Positions 8,927-20,110 are shown, numbered from the stretch's first letter. The stretch: DNA of 64,000 nt from Hyphomicrobium sp. CS1GBMeth3 (GCF_900117455.1 NZ_FPHO01000002.1:1302001-1366000); one strand, 5' to 3'. A program made the numbers and translations. Notes: generated by a model not told the origin, from the letters alone.

Positions 8927-10287
8927 CTACGTCCCCCGCGCGTCGTGGCGCCGCGAAGCTTCGCCTTCTTGATCAGGCCTTCGTACTGGTGCGCAAGGAG
9001 ATGGCTCTGGATCTGGGCCACGGTGTCCATCGTGACGCTGACCGCGATCAGGAGCGAGGTGCCGCCGAAATAGAAGGGCACGCCTGCGTAGGCAGTCAGC
9101 ATTTCCGGCATGACGCAGACGGCGGCGAGGTAGATGGCACCGACGACGGTGATGCGGGTCAGAACATAATCGATATACTCGGCTGTCTTCTCACCGGGGC
9201 GGATGCCGGGCAGGAAGCCACCGTGCTTCCTCAGATTGTCGGCGGTGTCCTTCGGGTTGAAGACGACGGCCGTATAGAAGAACGCAAAGAAGACGATCAG
9301 AAAGACATAGATCGCGATGTGCAGCGGCTGGCCGGCGCCCAGCGAGGCAACCAGCGTCTGCAGCCACTCGGGGCCGCCGCCCTGCGCAGACGAGAATTGC
9401 GCCGCTGTGATCGGCAGCAGCAGCAAGGACGAGGCAAAGATCGGCGGAATGACGCCCGCGGAGTTCAGCTTCAGCGGCAGATGCGAGGCATCGCCCTGGA
9501 ACATGCGATTGCCGACTTGTCGTTTCGGATACTGGATCAACAATCGCCGCTGCGCGCGCTCGATGAAGACGATGGCGGCGACGACGGCCAGCATCAGAAC
9601 GAGCAAGGCGAGCAGCAGGAACGTCGAGAGGGCGCCGGTGCGGGCCATCTCGAACAGGCCGACGATGGCGGACGGGAGGCCTGCGACGATACCGGCGAAG
9701 ATGATCAGCGAGATGCCGTTGCCGACGCCGCGCTGCGTGATCTGCTCGCCGAGCCACATCAGGAACATGGTGCCGCCAACGAGCGTGATGACGGTGGTGG
9801 CGCGGAAGAACCAGCCGGGATCGGCGACGGCGGGTCCCATCTGCGAACGCGATCCTTCAAGGCCGATGGCGATGCCGTAGGCCTGGAATGCGGCGAGCAC
9901 GAGCGTCAGGTAGCGCGTGTACTGGTTGATCTGCTTTCGGCCCGATTCGCCTTCCTTCTTCAGCGCCTCGAGCTTCGGTGACATCGACGACATGAGCTGC
10001 ATGATGATCGATGCCGAGATGTAGGGCATGATGTTCAAGGCGAAGATCGCCATACGCTCGACGGCGCCGCCGGCGAAGACGTTGAACATGCCGAGGATGC
10101 CCGACGACTGCGCGCGGAAGGCCTCAGCAAAGGCCGCCGCATCGACGCCGGGAATCGGAATGAAGGTGCCGAGGCGATAGATGACCAGCGCGCCCAGCGT
10201 GAACCAGATACGGTTCTTCAGATCCTGCGCCTTGGAGAAGGCTCCAAGGTTGAGGTTTGCGGCAAGCTGCTCGGCAGCGGAAACCAT
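8923..10287 (-). CDS. secY: Preprotein translocase channel subunit SecY
   Basis: 454 residues from the ATG at 10287 ([30 protein letters not shown]). Ten hydrophobic segments are visible, as expected for the SecYEG channel that exports unfolded proteins and inserts membrane proteins. Conserved cytosolic loop sequence [12 protein letters not shown] is present. The frame runs open upstream but loses family similarity. It lies between rplO and adk in the usual spc order. SecE is encoded at 55388 in this window. Confidence 0.98.
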   Translation of the reverse strand: MVSAAEQLAANLNLGAFSKAQDLKNRIWFTLGALVIYRLGTFIPIPGVDAAAFAEAFRAQSSGILGMFNVFAGGAVERMAIFALNIMPYISASIIMQLMSSMSPKLEALKKEGESGRKQINQYTRYLTLVLAAFQAYGIAIGLEGSRSQMGPAVADPGWFFRATTVITLVGGTMFLMWLGEQITQRGVGNGISLIIFAGIVAGLPSAIVGLFEMARTGALSTFLLLALLVLMLAVVAAIVFIERAQRRLLIQYPKRQVGNRMFQGDASHLPLKLNSAGVIPPIFASSLLLLPITAAQFSSAQGGGPEWLQTLVASLGAGQPLHIAIYVFLIVFFAFFYTAVVFNPKDTADNLRKHGGFLPGIRPGEKTAEYIDYVLTRITVVGAIYLAAVCVMPEMLTAYAGVPFYFGGTSLLIAVSVTMDTVAQIQSHLLAHQYEGLIKKAKLRGATTRGGRR

Positions 10288-10424
10288 TGCATTCTCTCCC
10301 GGCTCGTCCTGAGCCCTCTTACTTGGTGTCCGGCCGCCGCCGCGTCGAGCCCCCGTGGCCTGGCGGCACCACCGGCACACCGGCGGGCGACACAGGCGGC
10401 GCGCCGCTCAGCGCGCGGTCGTTA

Positions 10425-10973
10425 TCATTCCTCCGCTGCAGCCTGCTTCTTCGTCGTGCCGCCTTTCTTGGCCGCGGACTTCTTGCGCTTCGCCTCGTCG
10501 GCCTCGAGAATCTTCTTCTCGATGACGCTGACGGAGCCGCCGGCCTTCTCGACCGCGGCCTTGGCCGTCGCAGTGGCGTGGTTCACGGTCAGCGACAGCT
10601 TGGCCGTGATCTCTCCCGAGCCAAGGAGGCGCAGACCATCCTTCGGACGGCGCAGAATGCCGGCGTCGACGAGTGCCGTCACGTCGACAGACTGACCGGC
10701 CTTCAGCTTGCCCTCGTCAACGGCCTTCTGCAGCGCGCCGACGTTGATCTCGTTCCAGTCCTTGCGGTTCCACTTGTTGAAGCCGCGTTTCGGCAGACGC
10801 CGATGCAACGGCATCTGGCCGCCTTCGAAGCCGCCGATGGCAACGCCGGTACGCGCCGTCTGGCCTTTGCCGCCGCGGCCGCCCGTCTTGCCGACGCCGG
10901 AGCCGATGCCGCGGCCGATGCGCAGGCGGCCCTTGCGGGCGCCGGGATTGTCCTTGATGTCGTTGAGCCGCAT
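10425..10973 (-). CDS. rplO: 50S ribosomal protein L15
   Basis: 182 residues from the ATG at 10973 ([14 protein letters not shown]). The glycine/arginine-rich N-terminus ([21 protein letters not shown]) is the L15 hallmark and threads into 23S rRNA. Compared with about 145 residues in Escherichia coli it has a longer Lys/Ala-rich C-terminal tail, common in alphaproteobacteria. It is followed by secY after 137 bp. Confidence 0.98.
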   Translation of the reverse strand: MRLNDIKDNPGARKGRLRIGRGIGSGVGKTGGRGGKGQTARTGVAIGGFEGGQMPLHRRLPKRGFNKWNRKDWNEINVGALQKAVDEGKLKAGQSVDVTALVDAGILRRPKDGLRLLGSGEITAKLSLTVNHATATAKAAVEKAGGSVSVIEKKILEADEAKRKKSAAKKGGTTKKQAAAEE

Positions 10974-11050
10974 GGGTCTCAAGCTCCTTGTTCGTCTTTC
11001 AGCTGAGCGCGATGCGCGGTGAAGCTTTGGAGCTCCCGCGCGCCGCGTTC

Positions 11051-11251
11051 TCAGGCTTTGCCCTTCTCGTCGACGACGCGAACGAGATGAGGAATGCTGT
11101 TTATCATGCCGCGCACGGCCGGCGTGTCCTCGACGACGCGACGGCGATGCAGCTTGTTCAGGCCGAGACCGATCAAGGTCTTGGTCTGGATCTCGGGCCG
11201 GCGGATCGCGCTACGGTACTGCTCGACCGTAATCGTCTTCTTGGCTGCCAT
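11051..11251 (-). CDS. rpmD: 50S ribosomal protein L30
   Basis: 66 residues, [26 protein letters not shown]. This is the short bacterial L30 with the conserved [23 protein letters not shown]. It is a peripheral large-subunit protein. It sits between rpsE (41 bp upstream) and rplO (77 bp downstream) as in other spc operons. Confidence 0.97.
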   Translation of the reverse strand: MAAKKTITVEQYRSAIRRPEIQTKTLIGLGLNKLHRRRVVEDTPAVRGMINSIPHLVRVVDEKGKA

Positions 11252-11292
11252 GGGTCGGTCCCTTCTCGAATCTCTTCGTCGCCTAATGCCGA

Positions 11293-11871
11293 TCAGGCTT
11301 CAGCGGCGATCTCGGCGGCGGAGCCGTCGCGCCGGCGGGCGACGATCTCAGACACCTTCTTGTTGCGGCGCGCGGCGACCGAGCGGGGGTTCTCCTGCTC
11401 CTTCAGCGCGTCGAACGTGGCGCGAATGACGTTGTAGGGGTTGGTCGAGCCGAGCGACTTCGCAACCACGTCATGGACGCCGAGCATCTCGAACACGGCG
11501 CGCATGGCGCCGCCGGCGATGATGCCGGTACCGGCAGGGGCCGAGCGCAGCACGACCTTGCCCGAGCCGTGACGGCCCTCGCTGTCGTGGTGCAGCGTGC
11601 GGGCGTCGCGCAGCGGCACGCGGAGCAGGTTACGACGCGCCTGCTCGGTTGCCTTGCGGATCGCCTCCGGCACCTCGCGCGCCTTGCCGTGGCCGAAGCC
11701 GACGCGGCCTTTAAGGTCACCGACGACGACGAGCGCGGCGAAGCCGAAGCGCTTGCCGCCCTTCACGACCTTGGCCACGCGGTTGATGTGGACCAGCTTG
11801 TCCGAAAACTCGCTGTCGCGCTCCTCGCGCTCGCGCTCCCGGCCCCGGTCTCTCGATGCTGGACGTGCCAC
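11293..11871 (-). CDS. rpsE: 30S ribosomal protein S5
   Basis: 192 residues. A GTG at 11871 ([12 protein letters not shown]) is the best start: AAAGGAA precedes it and 16 bp separate it from rplR. An upstream ATG in the same frame would overlap rplR and lacks similarity. The N-terminus is highly charged, followed by the double-stranded-RNA-binding fold ([19 protein letters not shown]) and the C-terminal domain. S5 shapes the mRNA entry channel and decoding accuracy. Confidence 0.97.
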   Translation of the reverse strand: MARPASRDRGREREREERDSEFSDKLVHINRVAKVVKGGKRFGFAALVVVGDLKGRVGFGHGKAREVPEAIRKATEQARRNLLRVPLRDARTLHHDSEGRHGSGKVVLRSAPAGTGIIAGGAMRAVFEMLGVHDVVAKSLGSTNPYNVIRATFDALKEQENPRSVAARRNKKVSEIVARRRDGSAAEIAAEA

Positions 11872-11887
11872 TGTCAAATTCCTTTCA

Positions 11888-12250
11888 TCAGAAGCTGAGG
11901 CCGCCCTCGCGTGCGGCATCGGCGAGCGCCTTGACCCGCCCGTGATAGAGATAGCCGCCGCGATCGAACACAACCGTCGTAACGCCGGCCTTGACCGCGC
12001 GCTCGGCAACAAGCTTGCCGATGGCAGCCGCGGCCGCCTTGTCGGCGCCGGTCTTCAGCGAACCGCGCAGATCCTTCTCGAGGCTCGACGCTGCGACCAG
12101 CGTCTTGCCGTCGGTATCGTCGATGATCTGCGCGTAGATGTGCTTCGACGAGCGGTGAATGGACAGACGCGGACGGCCGGCGGCGCGGGCCTTCAGCGTC
12201 CGGCGCACGCGAGCACGGCGCCTTTCGAACTGGTTCTCTTTGTTGGCCAT
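11888..12250 (-). CDS. rplR: 50S ribosomal protein L18
   Basis: 120 residues with the arginine-rich N-terminus [13 protein letters not shown] and the conserved [18 protein letters not shown] and [25 protein letters not shown]18 binds 5S rRNA together with L5 and forms the central protuberance. It is separated by 10 bp from rplF and 16 bp from rpsE. Confidence 0.98.
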   Translation of the reverse strand: MANKENQFERRRARVRRTLKARAAGRPRLSIHRSSKHIYAQIIDDTDGKTLVAASSLEKDLRGSLKTGADKAAAAAIGKLVAERAVKAGVTTVVFDRGGYLYHGRVKALADAAREGGLSF

Positions 12251-12260
12251 GGCCTCGGTC

Positions 12261-12803
12261 CTACTTCTTCTTGCCTTCCTTGCGGAAGATATACTCGCCC
12301 TTGTAGCGCACGCCCTTGCCCTGATAGGGCTCCGGCTTGCGGGAGGCGCGGATCTCGGCAGCCACCTGGCCGACGAGTTGCTTGTCGATGCCGGAGACCG
12401 TCACCTGATCCTGCTTGGCGCCGCCCACCTTGACCTCGACGCCCGCCGGAATCTCGTGCTCGACGTCGTGGCTGAAGCCGACCGACAGCGTGAGCTTGTC
12501 CTTGCCCTTGAGCGCCGCCTTGAAGCCGACGCCGTGGATCTCGAGCGTGTGCGAGTAGCCCTCGGTGACGCCCGTGATCAGGTTCTGTACCATGGTGCGC
12601 GACATGCCCCACATGGAGCGCGCCTTCTTGGTGTCCTCGATCATCGTGAGCGTGATGCCGTCGGCATCCTTCTCGACTTTGATCTCCTCGGGCAGCGTAA
12701 AGGACAGCTCGCCCTTGGCGCCCTTCATTTTAACCGTCTGGCCGTCAACCGTCGCCGTGACGGCGGCGGGAACGGGAACCGGCTTTTTTCCGATGCGTGA
12801 CAT
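12261..12803 (-). CDS. rplF: 50S ribosomal protein L6
   Basis: 180 residues from the ATG at 12803 ([19 protein letters not shown]). The C-terminal [23 protein letters not shown] is the L6 signature. It lies near the GTPase-associated centre and the sarcin-ricin loop. The start given here removes 12 upstream codons that lack similarity. It follows rpsH by 42 bp. Confidence 0.98.
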   Translation of the reverse strand: MSRIGKKPVPVPAAVTATVDGQTVKMKGAKGELSFTLPEEIKVEKDADGITLTMIEDTKKARSMWGMSRTMVQNLITGVTEGYSHTLEIHGVGFKAALKGKDKLTLSVGFSHDVEHEIPAGVEVKVGGAKQDQVTVSGIDKQLVGQVAAEIRASRKPEPYQGKGVRYKGEYIFRKEGKKK

Positions 12804-12845
12804 GGCCGTTGTCCTCGAGATGTCGGCCGAAGCCGACATCCTTGG

Positions 12846-13244
12846 TTAGAATACGTTGCAGATGATCTCGCCGCCGACGTTCTCTTCCTTGGCGCGCGCA
12901 TCCGACATCACGCCCTTGGGCGTGGAGAGGATGGCGACGCCGAGACCGTTGGCGACGCTCTTCAGATCGCGGACGGGCGAGTAGACGCGCCGGCCGGGGG
13001 TCGACACACGGCTGATCTCCTTGATCGCCGGCTGACCGTTGAAATACTTGAGCTCGATCTCGAACTCGGGATGGCTACCCTTCTGCTCAACCCGCGTGTA
13101 GCCACGGATGTAGCCTTCCTCGGCGAGCACGTCGAGGACGCGGGCGCGCATGTTCGATGCGGGCGTCACAACCTTGGGGCGGCGACGGAGCTGCGCATTG
13201 CGGATGCGTGTCAGCATATCGCCGATGGGATCATTCACTGCCAT
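12846..13244 (-). CDS. rpsH: 30S ribosomal protein S8
   Basis: 132 residues, [25 protein letters not shown], with the S8 C-terminus [22 protein letters not shown]. It is a primary 16S rRNA-binding protein of the central domain. In Escherichia coli S8 also represses the spc operon by binding near the rplE start; I did not verify such a site here. Confidence 0.98.
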   Translation of the reverse strand: MAVNDPIGDMLTRIRNAQLRRRPKVVTPASNMRARVLDVLAEEGYIRGYTRVEQKGSHPEFEIELKYFNGQPAIKEISRVSTPGRRVYSPVRDLKSVANGLGVAILSTPKGVMSDARAKEENVGGEIICNVF

Positions 13245-13259
13245 GTGCTTCGCGCCTCC

Positions 13260-13565
13260 TTACCAGCTCGACTTGACCATGCCGGGGATCAGACCCTGGG
13301 AGGCCAGCTCACGGAGCTGGTTGCGGCACATCTTAAGCTTGCGATAGTAGCCGCGCGCGCGGCCCGTGATCTCGCAGCGGTTGCGAATGCGCACGGCGGA
13401 GCCGTTGCGCGGCATCTCGGCCAGCTTGAGGCGCGCCGCGAAGCGCTCCTCGGCGGGGCGATTGAGGTCGTCCGCGATCGCCTTCAGGCGCTTACGCTTC
13501 GCAGCGTGCTGCGCGGAAAGCTTCCGGCGACGGTTGTTCTTTTCGACTGAGCTCGTCTTAGCCAT
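13260..13565 (-). CDS. rpsN: 30S ribosomal protein S14 (zinc-free form)
   Basis: 101 residues, the longer S14 type without the CXXC zinc-binding pairs seen in the 61-residue form. The conserved [27 protein letters not shown] block and C-terminal SSW are present. S14 is a late-assembly protein of the small-subunit head. It is 15 bp upstream of rpsH and 51 bp after rplE. Confidence 0.98.
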   Translation of the reverse strand: MAKTSSVEKNNRRRKLSAQHAAKRKRLKAIADDLNRPAEERFAARLKLAEMPRNGSAVRIRNRCEITGRARGYYRKLKMCRNQLRELASQGLIPGMVKSSW

Positions 13566-13616
13566 TCATATCCTCCAAAGGCCTTTCGGGTCCCGATCTG
13601 GGTTGGCCGAGGTCCT

Positions 13617-14303
13617 CTAGCTGCGGAAAGGGAAGTTGAAGCCGCGAAGCAGCTCGCGGGCTTCGTCGTCGGTCTGGGCCGAGGTGACGACGATCACGTC
13701 GAGCCCCCAAACCTGATCGACTTTGTCGTAGTTGATCTCCGGAAACACGATGTGCTCCTTGAGACCGCAGGCGAAGTTGCCGCGGCCGTCGAAGCTCTTC
13801 GGGTTCAGGCCGCGGAAGTCCTTCACGCGCGGCAGCGCGATCGTGACGAAGCGATCCAGGAACTCGTACATGCGGTCGCCGCGCAGCGTCACCTTGGCGC
13901 CAAGCGTCATGCCCTCGCGAACCTTGAAGGTAGCGATGGACTTGGTCGACTTGGTCATCAACGGCTTCTGGCCAGCGATGAGCGCCAGATCGGCAGCGGC
14001 GCTGTCGACCTTCTTGCGATCGGCCGTTGCTTCGCCCACGCCCATGTTGATTACGATCTTCTCGATCTTCGGGATCTGCATCGGGTTCGCGTAGGCAAAC
14101 TTGTCCTTCAGCGCGCCGCGGACGACCTTCTCGTAATGCGTCTTGAGGCGCGGCTTGTAGTCAGCCGGACGCGGCTTCCACTCACGCGGAGCAGCATCAG
14201 CCTTCGACGCCTTGGCGGCCTTGGCGGCCTTGACTTCCTTGCCCGGCTTGCCGGCCGGCGGACCGCCGGCCTTCGCCTTCTGAGATTTATCCTTCTCGGC
14301 CAT
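13617..14303 (-). CDS. rplE: 50S ribosomal protein L5 with long N-terminal extension
   Basis: 228 residues. The last 180 or so are a normal L5 ([18 protein letters not shown] through RGFNFPFRS), which binds 5S rRNA and contacts P-site tRNA. The first 45 residues form a Lys/Ala/Pro-rich extension ([19 protein letters not shown]...) absent from typical L5 proteins of about 180 residues. The start is well supported: it lies 3 bp after the rplX stop and an internal start would leave a 135-bp gap in a tightly packed operon. Confidence 0.96.
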   Translation of the reverse strand: MAEKDKSQKAKAGGPPAGKPGKEVKAAKAAKASKADAAPREWKPRPADYKPRLKTHYEKVVRGALKDKFAYANPMQIPKIEKIVINMGVGEATADRKKVDSAAADLALIAGQKPLMTKSTKSIATFKVREGMTLGAKVTLRGDRMYEFLDRFVTIALPRVKDFRGLNPKSFDGRGNFACGLKEHIVFPEINYDKVDQVWGLDVIVVTSAQTDDEARELLRGFNFPFRS

Positions 14304-14306
14304 GGC

Positions 14307-14633
14307 TTACTTCTTCTCCGGAATGATCTCGCCCGAGCGCTTGGCGAAGCGGACCTTCTTGCCGTCGTCCAGGATGCGGAAGCCGATGCGGGTCGGCTTG
14401 CCGTCCTTCGGATCCTCGACAGCGAGGTTCGAAATCTGGATCGCGGCCTCTTTCGAGATGATGCCGCCTTCCTGCGATGCGGTCTGGCGCTGATGGCGCC
14501 GCACGACGTTGACGCCGCGGACAACCGCACGGTTCTCCTTCGGACGCACCTCGATCACCTCGCCGCGCTTGCCCTTGTCGCGGCCGGTGAGAACGACGAC
14601 GCTGTCGCCCTTCTTGATCTTAAGCGACGCCAT
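14307..14633 (-). CDS. rplX: 50S ribosomal protein L24
   Basis: 108 residues from the ATG at 14633 ([26 protein letters not shown]), with the KOW motif that nucleates 23S rRNA assembly. The start codon overlaps the rplN stop by one base (TAATG), indicating coupled translation. The long open frame upstream of this start is the reverse-frame shadow of rplN. Confidence 0.98.
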   Translation of the reverse strand: MASLKIKKGDSVVVLTGRDKGKRGEVIEVRPKENRAVVRGVNVVRRHQRQTASQEGGIISKEAAIQISNLAVEDPKDGKPTRIGFRILDDGKKVRFAKRSGEIIPEKK

Positions 14634-15001
14634 TACAGCACCTCCGGCGCAAGCGAGACGATCTTCATGTGGTTCTTCGCACGCAGCTCGCGCGTGACCG
14701 GTCCGAAGATACGCGTGCCGACCGGCTCGCCCTGGTTGTTGATCAGGACGGCGGCGTTGCGGTCGAAGCGGATCAGCGAGCCGTCGGGACGGCGCACGCC
14801 CTTGGCGACGCGCACGATCACGGCCTTCATGACCTGGCCCTTCTTCACGCGGCCCTTCGGAATCGCCTCCTTCACCGACACCACAATGGTATCGCCGATG
14901 GTGGCGTACTTGCGCTTCGAGCCGCCCAGCACCTTGATGCACTGAACGCGCCGCGCGCCCGAATTGTCAGCGACGTCGAGATTCGTCTCCATCTGGATCA
15001 T
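14633..15001 (-). CDS. rplN: 50S ribosomal protein L14
   Basis: 122 residues from the ATG at 15001 ([27 protein letters not shown]), the standard L14 length. It is a core large-subunit protein at intersubunit bridges with 16S rRNA. It lies 94 bp after rpsQ and shares one base with rplX. Confidence 0.98.
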   Translation of the reverse strand: MIQMETNLDVADNSGARRVQCIKVLGGSKRKYATIGDTIVVSVKEAIPKGRVKKGQVMKAVIVRVAKGVRRPDGSLIRFDRNAAVLINNQGEPVGTRIFGPVTRELRAKNHMKIVSLAPEVL

Positions 15002-15095
15002 CGCACCGTCTCTCTTCCTGCCGCGCAATCCGCGGCTTCAAATCGTGTTTCGTCCCGGTGCCGGTTCCGCCGTGCGGCCTAGCACCACTCAAAAA

Positions 15096-15329
15096 TCAAG
15101 CCTTCTCGACCGCCACCCAGCGTTTCAGCTTCGAGATTGGAGCGGACTCCTGGATCTCGACGCGATCGCCTTCCTTGAAGGTGTTGGACTCGTCGTGAGC
15201 GTGGTACTTCTTCGTACGACGGACCGTCTTCTTCAGAAGCGGATGCGTGTAACGGCGCTCCACCTCGACGACGATGGTCTTGTCGTTCTTGTTCGAAACA
15301 ACCACACCCTGCAGGACGCGCTTCGGCAT
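15096..15329 (-). CDS. rpsQ: 30S ribosomal protein S17
   Basis: 77 residues, [47 protein letters not shown], a normal S17. It is a primary binder of the 5' domain of 16S rRNA. It is 12 bp downstream of rpmC and closes the S10 portion of the superoperon. Confidence 0.98.
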   Translation of the reverse strand: MPKRVLQGVVVSNKNDKTIVVEVERRYTHPLLKKTVRRTKKYHAHDESNTFKEGDRVEIQESAPISKLKRWVAVEKA

Positions 15330-15341
15330 CGTTCTCTCTCC

Positions 15342-15560
15342 TTACGCGCCAGACTTCGACTTCGAGGCCGATCCGCCCCGCTTCTGCGTCGCGAGCGTCA
15401 GCACGCGCGCGATGTCGCGGCGAACCTGGCGCACACGCGACGTGTTCTCGAGCTGGCCGGACGCCTTCTGAAAGCGCAGGTTGAACTGCTCCTTCTTCAG
15501 CTTCGCCAACTGATCGTCGAGCTGATCGAGCGTCATGCTCCTCAAATCACCCGCCTTCAT
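15342..15560 (-). CDS. rpmC: 50S ribosomal protein L29
   Basis: 72 residues, [31 protein letters not shown], helical L29 near the polypeptide exit where trigger factor and SRP dock. It has a short Lys/Ser-rich tail. It sits between rplP (33 bp) and rpsQ (12 bp). Confidence 0.97.
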   Translation of the reverse strand: MKAGDLRSMTLDQLDDQLAKLKKEQFNLRFQKASGQLENTSRVRQVRRDIARVLTLATQKRGGSASKSKSGA

Positions 15561-15593
15561 CGTCGTGTTCCTTGTCCTTCGCGCTTCTCAGCC

Positions 15594-16004
15594 TTAGCCG
15601 ATGCGCGTCACAATACGCGTTTTGATCCCGAGCTTGGCGGCGCCCAGCGTCAGCGCCTCACGCGCGATCTGGTCCGGCACGCCGTCCAGCTCGAACATGA
15701 TGCGGCCCGGCTTCACGCGCGAAACCCACAGCTCGATACCGCCCTTGCCGGAGCCCATGCGGACCTCGGCCGGCTTCTTGGTCACCGGCACGTCCGGGAA
15801 AATGCGGATCCAGACGCGGCCGGCGCGCTTCATGTGGCGCGTGATGGCGCGGCGCGCGGCCTCGATCTGACGTGCGGTGACGCGCTCAGGCTCCACGGCC
15901 TTGAGTCCGTGCGAGCCGAAGTTCAGCGTCGTGCCGCCCTTCGCAGCGCCGTGGATGCGGCCCTTGAACTGCTTGCGGAACTTGGTTTTCTTCGGTTGCA
16001 GCAT
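15594..16004 (-). CDS. rplP: 50S ribosomal protein L16
   Basis: 136 residues, [16 protein letters not shown], with the loop [23 protein letters not shown] near the A-site and the arginine position used by ribosomal oxygenase YcfD in other bacteria. It is a late-assembly protein of the large subunit. It lies 22 bp downstream of rpsC. Confidence 0.98.
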   Translation of the reverse strand: MLQPKKTKFRKQFKGRIHGAAKGGTTLNFGSHGLKAVEPERVTARQIEAARRAITRHMKRAGRVWIRIFPDVPVTKKPAEVRMGSGKGGIELWVSRVKPGRIMFELDGVPDQIAREALTLGAAKLGIKTRIVTRIG

Positions 16005-16026
16005 GGTTCTTGTCCTTCAGCCTTGA

Positions 16027-16821
16027 TCAGGCCGTCTCCTGTCCTTGCGCAGCCTCGCCGCCGCCACGGGGGCCTCCACGGTCGCCGCGGGGACCGCGAC
16101 GCTCGCGGCGCTCGCCGTCCTCACGACGGGGGCGGCCGCCCGTGCCGTCGCCGGCACCCTCGGTGGCGCGGCGCTCGGATGCCATCGGGTCGTGCTCCAT
16201 GAGCTCGCCCTTGAAGATCCAAACCTTGATGCCGATGACGCCGTAGGCGGTCTGGGCGACGCCGTAGCCGAAATCGATGTCAGCGCGCAGCGTGTGCAGC
16301 GGCACGCGACCCTCGCGATACCACTCCGTACGCGCGATCTCGGCGCCGCCGAGGCGGCCCGCGACGTTGATACGGATGCCGACGGCGCCAGCACGCAGCG
16401 CGGTCTGCACGGCGCGCTTCATGGCGCGGCGGAACGCAACGCGGCGCTCGAGCTGCTGGGCGATGTTCTCAGCAACCAGCGTGGCGTCGATGTCGGGCTT
16501 ACGCACCTCGAGCAGGTTCAGGTGAACCTCGGAGGACGTGAAGCGCGACAGCTCGTTGCGCAGCTTCTCGATGTCGGCGCCCTTCTTGCCGATCAGCACA
16601 CCAGGACGGGCCGTGTGAACCGTCACGCGGCACTTCTTGTGCGGGCGCTCGATCACGACCTTCGAGATGCCGGCGGTGCGCTGCTGCTTCATTATGTGGG
16701 CGCGGATGGCGCGGTCTTCATGAAGGAGCTTGCCGTACTCACCGCGACGGGCGAACCAGCGGCTGTCCCAGGTGCGGTTGATGCCGACGCGCAGGCCGAC
16801 GGGATTGACTTTGTGACCCAT
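16027..16821 (-). CDS. rpsC: 30S ribosomal protein S3
   Basis: 264 residues. The first 210 or so are normal S3 ([23 protein letters not shown], then a KH domain with [12 protein letters not shown]) at the mRNA entry tunnel with helicase function. The last 45 residues are an Arg/Gly/Glu-rich disordered tail, RGG-like, longer than in Escherichia coli (233 residues). The start shares one base with the rplV stop. Confidence 0.98.
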   Translation of the reverse strand: MGHKVNPVGLRVGINRTWDSRWFARRGEYGKLLHEDRAIRAHIMKQQRTAGISKVVIERPHKKCRVTVHTARPGVLIGKKGADIEKLRNELSRFTSSEVHLNLLEVRKPDIDATLVAENIAQQLERRVAFRRAMKRAVQTALRAGAVGIRINVAGRLGGAEIARTEWYREGRVPLHTLRADIDFGYGVAQTAYGVIGIKVWIFKGELMEHDPMASERRATEGAGDGTGGRPRREDGERRERRGPRGDRGGPRGGGEAAQGQETA

Positions 16822-17318
16822 TACTCGGCCTCCTTCTGAGCCACAGCAGCCTCAGCCTTAGCGGCCGGCTTCTTGGCGGCCTTCTTCGGCGCGGCCTTCT
16901 TGCCAGCGTCCTTGCCCTTAGCCTTTGCCTTGGGCGTCTCGGCCTCTTCCTCGGTCTCGCGAACCACGACGGTGATCTGCGAGAACGGCTTCTTGATCTG
17001 GAAGCCGCGGCCGCGGCCGCGGGCCGCGAAGCGCTTCATGACGAGGTTCTTGCCGACGTAGGCTTCCGACACGACAAGCGCGTTGACGTCGAGATCATGG
17101 TTGTTCTCGGCGTTGGCAACGGCGCTCATCACGCACTTGCGAACGTCCTGGGCAATGCGCTTCCTCGAGAACTCGAGGTCAGCGAGCGCCTTGTCGACCT
17201 TCTTGCCGCGGATCAGACCCGCGACGAGGTTCAGCTTCTGCGGCGAGACGCGAAGGTTCTTCGCGACTGCGCGGGCCTCCTTTTCAGAGAGGCTCCTTTC
17301 CCGGCTCGGCTTGCCCAT
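16821..17318 (-). CDS. rplV: 50S ribosomal protein L22 with long Lys/Ala-rich tail
   Basis: 165 residues. The core (residues 14-120) is normal L22, whose extended loop ([19 protein letters not shown]) lines the peptide exit tunnel where macrolides and arrest peptides act. The final 40 residues are a low-complexity Lys/Ala/Pro tail; the Escherichia coli protein has 110 residues. One-base overlaps with rpsS upstream and rpsC downstream indicate tight translational coupling. Confidence 0.97.
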   Translation of the reverse strand: MGKPSRERSLSEKEARAVAKNLRVSPQKLNLVAGLIRGKKVDKALADLEFSRKRIAQDVRKCVMSAVANAENNHDLDVNALVVSEAYVGKNLVMKRFAARGRGRGFQIKKPFSQITVVVRETEEEAETPKAKAKGKDAGKKAAPKKAAKKPAAKAEAAVAQKEAE

Positions 17319-17599
17319 TACTTCCTCACCGCTGCTTTCTTGTCGCCGCCGTGACCATGGAACGAACGCGTCGGCGAGAACTCGCCGAACTTGTGCCCGA
17401 TCATGTCCTCGGTGACGTTCACCGGTACGTGCTTCTGACCGTTGTAGACGCCGAACGTCAGCCCTACGAACTGGGGCAAAATCGTCGAGCGACGGCTCCA
17501 GGTCCTGATGACCTCATTGCGGCCCGACGAACGCACCTTCTCGGCCTTCTTGAGAAGGTAGCCGTCGATAAACGGGCCTTTCCAAACTGCGCGTGTCAC
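17318..17599 (-). CDS. rpsS: 30S ribosomal protein S19
   Basis: 93 residues, [21 protein letters not shown], with the conserved [18 protein letters not shown]. It lies in the small-subunit head and forms bridges with S13. It is 35 bp downstream of rplB and shares one base with rplV. Confidence 0.98.
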   Translation of the reverse strand: MTRAVWKGPFIDGYLLKKAEKVRSSGRNEVIRTWSRRSTILPQFVGLTFGVYNGQKHVPVNVTEDMIGHKFGEFSPTRSFHGHGGDKKAAVRK

Positions 17600-17634
17600 T
17601 CTCGTATCTCCTCAGTCGTCTTCTCTGCGCGCGC

Positions 17635-18456
17635 TTACTTGCTCTTCGCGCGGCTTCTGACGATGTACTTATCGGTCTGCTTATTCTTGCGGGTCTTGAA
17701 GCCCTTGGTCGGCTTGCCCCACGGCGTCGCCCAGTGCTTACCGCCCTTGGTACGGCCGCCGTTCGGGTGGTCGATCGGGTTCATGGCGATCGAGCGCACC
17801 GTCGGACGGTTGCCCTTCCAGCGCGTGCGGCCAGCCTTGCCGGTCACCTCGTTGGTGTGGTCCGGGTTCGACACGGCGCCAACGGATGCCAAGCACTCGG
17901 CGCGCACCTTGCGGGTCTCGCCGGAGTTCAGCTTCAGGATCGCCCAGCCGGCGTCGCGGCCGACGAGCTGCACGAAGGCACCAGCCGAACGCGCGATCTG
18001 GCCGCCCGCGCCCGGCTTCAGCTCGACGTTGTGCACGATGGTGCCGATCGGCATGGCCGACAGCGGCATGGCGTTGCCGGGCTTCACGTCGACCTTCGCA
18101 CCCGAGACGACCTGGTCACCAACGGCCAGGCGCTGCGGCGCCAGAATGTAGGAGAGCTTGCCGTCCTCGTACTTGATGAGGGCGATGAAAGCCGTGCGGT
18201 TCGGGTCGTACTCAAGACGCTCGACCGTGGCGACCACGTCGTGCTTGCGACGACGGAAGTCGATCAGGCGATACGACTGCTTGTGGCCACCGCCGATATG
18301 ACGCGTGGTGATGCGTCCGTCGTTGTTGCGGCCGCCGGTCTTGCGCTTGCCCTCGGTCAGCATCTTGACCGGCGCGCCCTTCCAGAGGTTCGAGCGGTCG
18401 ACCTGAACCAGGTGGCGGAGACCCGGGGACGTCGGACGGTATGTCTTCAATGCCAT
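17635..18456 (-). CDS. rplB: 50S ribosomal protein L2
   Basis: 273 residues, [22 protein letters not shown], with the C-terminal block [25 protein letters not shown] holding the conserved histidine near the peptidyl transferase centre. It is required for subunit association. It is 15 bp after rplW. Confidence 0.98.
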   Translation of the reverse strand: MALKTYRPTSPGLRHLVQVDRSNLWKGAPVKMLTEGKRKTGGRNNDGRITTRHIGGGHKQSYRLIDFRRRKHDVVATVERLEYDPNRTAFIALIKYEDGKLSYILAPQRLAVGDQVVSGAKVDVKPGNAMPLSAMPIGTIVHNVELKPGAGGQIARSAGAFVQLVGRDAGWAILKLNSGETRKVRAECLASVGAVSNPDHTNEVTGKAGRTRWKGNRPTVRSIAMNPIDHPNGGRTKGGKHWATPWGKPTKGFKTRKNKQTDKYIVRSRAKSK

Positions 18457-18471
18457 GGGATCGGCTCTCCT

Positions 18472-18768
18472 TTAAAGACCCGTCGTGACGTCGATCGAGT
18501 GGCCTTCCTCGAGCGTCACGATGGCCTTCTTAACGTCGCTCTGCTGAGCGCGAATGCCGCGGAAAACCTTCCGCTTGCCCTTGCGCACGAGCGTGTTGAC
18601 GGCCTTCACCTTGACCTTGAAGAGGCTCTCGACGGCGGCCTTGATATCGGACTTGTTGGCGCCCGAAGCGACCTTGAAGATCACCTGGTTCGCCTCGGAA
18701 ACCGCCGTCGCCTTCTCGGTGATCACCGGAGACAGGATGACGTCGTAATGCTTGAGGTTGCTGCTCAT
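18472..18768 (-). CDS. rplW: 50S ribosomal protein L23
   Basis: 98 residues from the ATG at 18768 ([20 protein letters not shown]); a GTG directly upstream in frame is possible but unlikely. L23 sits at the tunnel exit and is the docking site for trigger factor and SRP. The start overlaps the rplD stop by one base (TGATG), as at several junctions in this cluster. Confidence 0.97.
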   Translation of the reverse strand: MSSNLKHYDVILSPVITEKATAVSEANQVIFKVASGANKSDIKAAVESLFKVKVKAVNTLVRKGKRKVFRGIRAQQSDVKKAIVTLEEGHSIDVTTGL

Positions 18769-19418
18769 CACTTCGCCTCCGCGGCTTTGGCCTTCACGTC
18801 AGCGAAACGCACGTCCAGCGCCTCGACTGCGGCCTTGGTCAGCACGAGCTTCTCGCGGCGCAGGATGTCGTAGACGTTGATGCCGGCAATCGGCAGAACG
18901 TCGATGTGCGGGATGTTGCGCGCCGCGCGGGCGAACGCGTCATCCAGCGACGCACCGTCGATGATCAGCGCGCTCTTCCAGCCGAGCTCGGCGAACTGCT
19001 TCTTCAGCGCGCCCGTCTTGCCGTCCTTCGACTGTGCCGCGTCGAGCACGACGATCTCGCCGGCCTTGGCCTTGGCGGACAGTGCGTGACGGAGCGCGAG
19101 TGCACGAACCTTCTTGGTCAGGTCGATGGCATGGCTGCGCGGCTTGGGGCCGAACGCCTTGCCGCCGCCGCGCCACTGCGGGACCGACTTGTCACCGTGG
19201 CGAGCACCGCCGGTGCCCTTCTGCTTGTAGACCTTCTTGCCCGTGACCGAGACTTCCGAGCGGTCCTGCGCGTGGTGCGTGCCGGCCATGCGCTTCAGCT
19301 GCTGCCAGCGCACCATGCGATGCAGAATATCCGGCCTAGGCTCGAGCCCGTAGATGGCATCGGCGAGATCAACCTCACCGGCCTTTTTCGCCTCGAGCGT
19401 CGTGACGGTGGCTTTCAT
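18768..19418 (-). CDS. rplD: 50S ribosomal protein L4
   Basis: 216 residues, [20 protein letters not shown], with the extended loop [33 protein letters not shown] that reaches into the exit tunnel (quoted in two overlapping parts: [14 protein letters not shown] and [14 protein letters not shown]). In Escherichia coli L4 represses the S10 operon; no leader was verified here. One-base overlaps join it to rplC and rplW. Confidence 0.97.
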   Translation of the reverse strand: MKATVTTLEAKKAGEVDLADAIYGLEPRPDILHRMVRWQQLKRMAGTHHAQDRSEVSVTGKKVYKQKGTGGARHGDKSVPQWRGGGKAFGPKPRSHAIDLTKKVRALALRHALSAKAKAGEIVVLDAAQSKDGKTGALKKQFAELGWKSALIIDGASLDDAFARAARNIPHIDVLPIAGINVYDILRREKLVLTKAAVEALDVRFADVKAKAAEAK

Positions 19419-20110
19419 CACGCCTTCTCCTTATTCGCCGGCTTGAAGGCGCCGGGCGACGGCGCATCAGCGTGGGCCTTCTTTTTGACGGCATCGCGCA
19501 CGATGACCCAGCCACCCTTGGAGCCAGGAACCGCGCCACGGATCATCAGCAGGCCGCGCTCGACGTCGGTCTTAACGACGACGAGGTTCTGCGTGGTGAC
19601 GCGCTCATCACCGAGATGGCCCGCCATCTTCTTGCCCTTGAACACCTTGCCGGGGTCCTGACGCTGGCCGGTGGAGCCGTGCGAGCGGTGCACGACCGAG
19701 ACGCCGTGCGTTGCGCGCAGACCGCCGAAGTTCCAGCGCTTCATGGCGCCCTGGAAGCCCTTGCCCTGGGTGGTGCCGGTGACGTCCACGAACTGGCCGG
19801 GGACGAAATGGTCGGCGGTGATCTCGGCGCCAACCTCGATCAGGTTCTCGGGGCTGACCCGGAACTCAGCGAGCTTGCGCTTCGGCTCGACGGTGGCAAC
19901 GGAGAACGTCCCGCGCTCCGACTTCGTCAGCCGCGAAGGCTTACGCGTGCCGGCGCCGACCTGGATCACCGTGTAGCCGTTCTTGTCGGCGGTGCGCTGC
20001 GAAAGGACCTGCAGCTTCTCGAGCTTCAGGACCGTCACAGGCACGTGCTCACCCGCTTCCGTGAAGATGCGGGTCATGCCGACTTTCTGTGCAATCACTC
20101 CGGAACGCAT
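19418..20110 (-). CDS. rplC: 50S ribosomal protein L3
   Basis: 230 residues from the ATG at 20110 ([21 protein letters not shown]). It contains the loop [13 protein letters not shown] close to the peptidyl transferase centre and the glutamine that PrmB methylates in other bacteria (region [20 protein letters not shown]). It has a C-terminal tail longer than in Escherichia coli. It follows rpsJ by 64 bp. Confidence 0.97.
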   Translation of the reverse strand: MRSGVIAQKVGMTRIFTEAGEHVPVTVLKLEKLQVLSQRTADKNGYTVIQVGAGTRKPSRLTKSERGTFSVATVEPKRKLAEFRVSPENLIEVGAEITADHFVPGQFVDVTGTTQGKGFQGAMKRWNFGGLRATHGVSVVHRSHGSTGQRQDPGKVFKGKKMAGHLGDERVTTQNLVVVKTDVERGLLMIRGAVPGSKGGWVIVRDAVKKKAHADAPSPGAFKPANKEKA

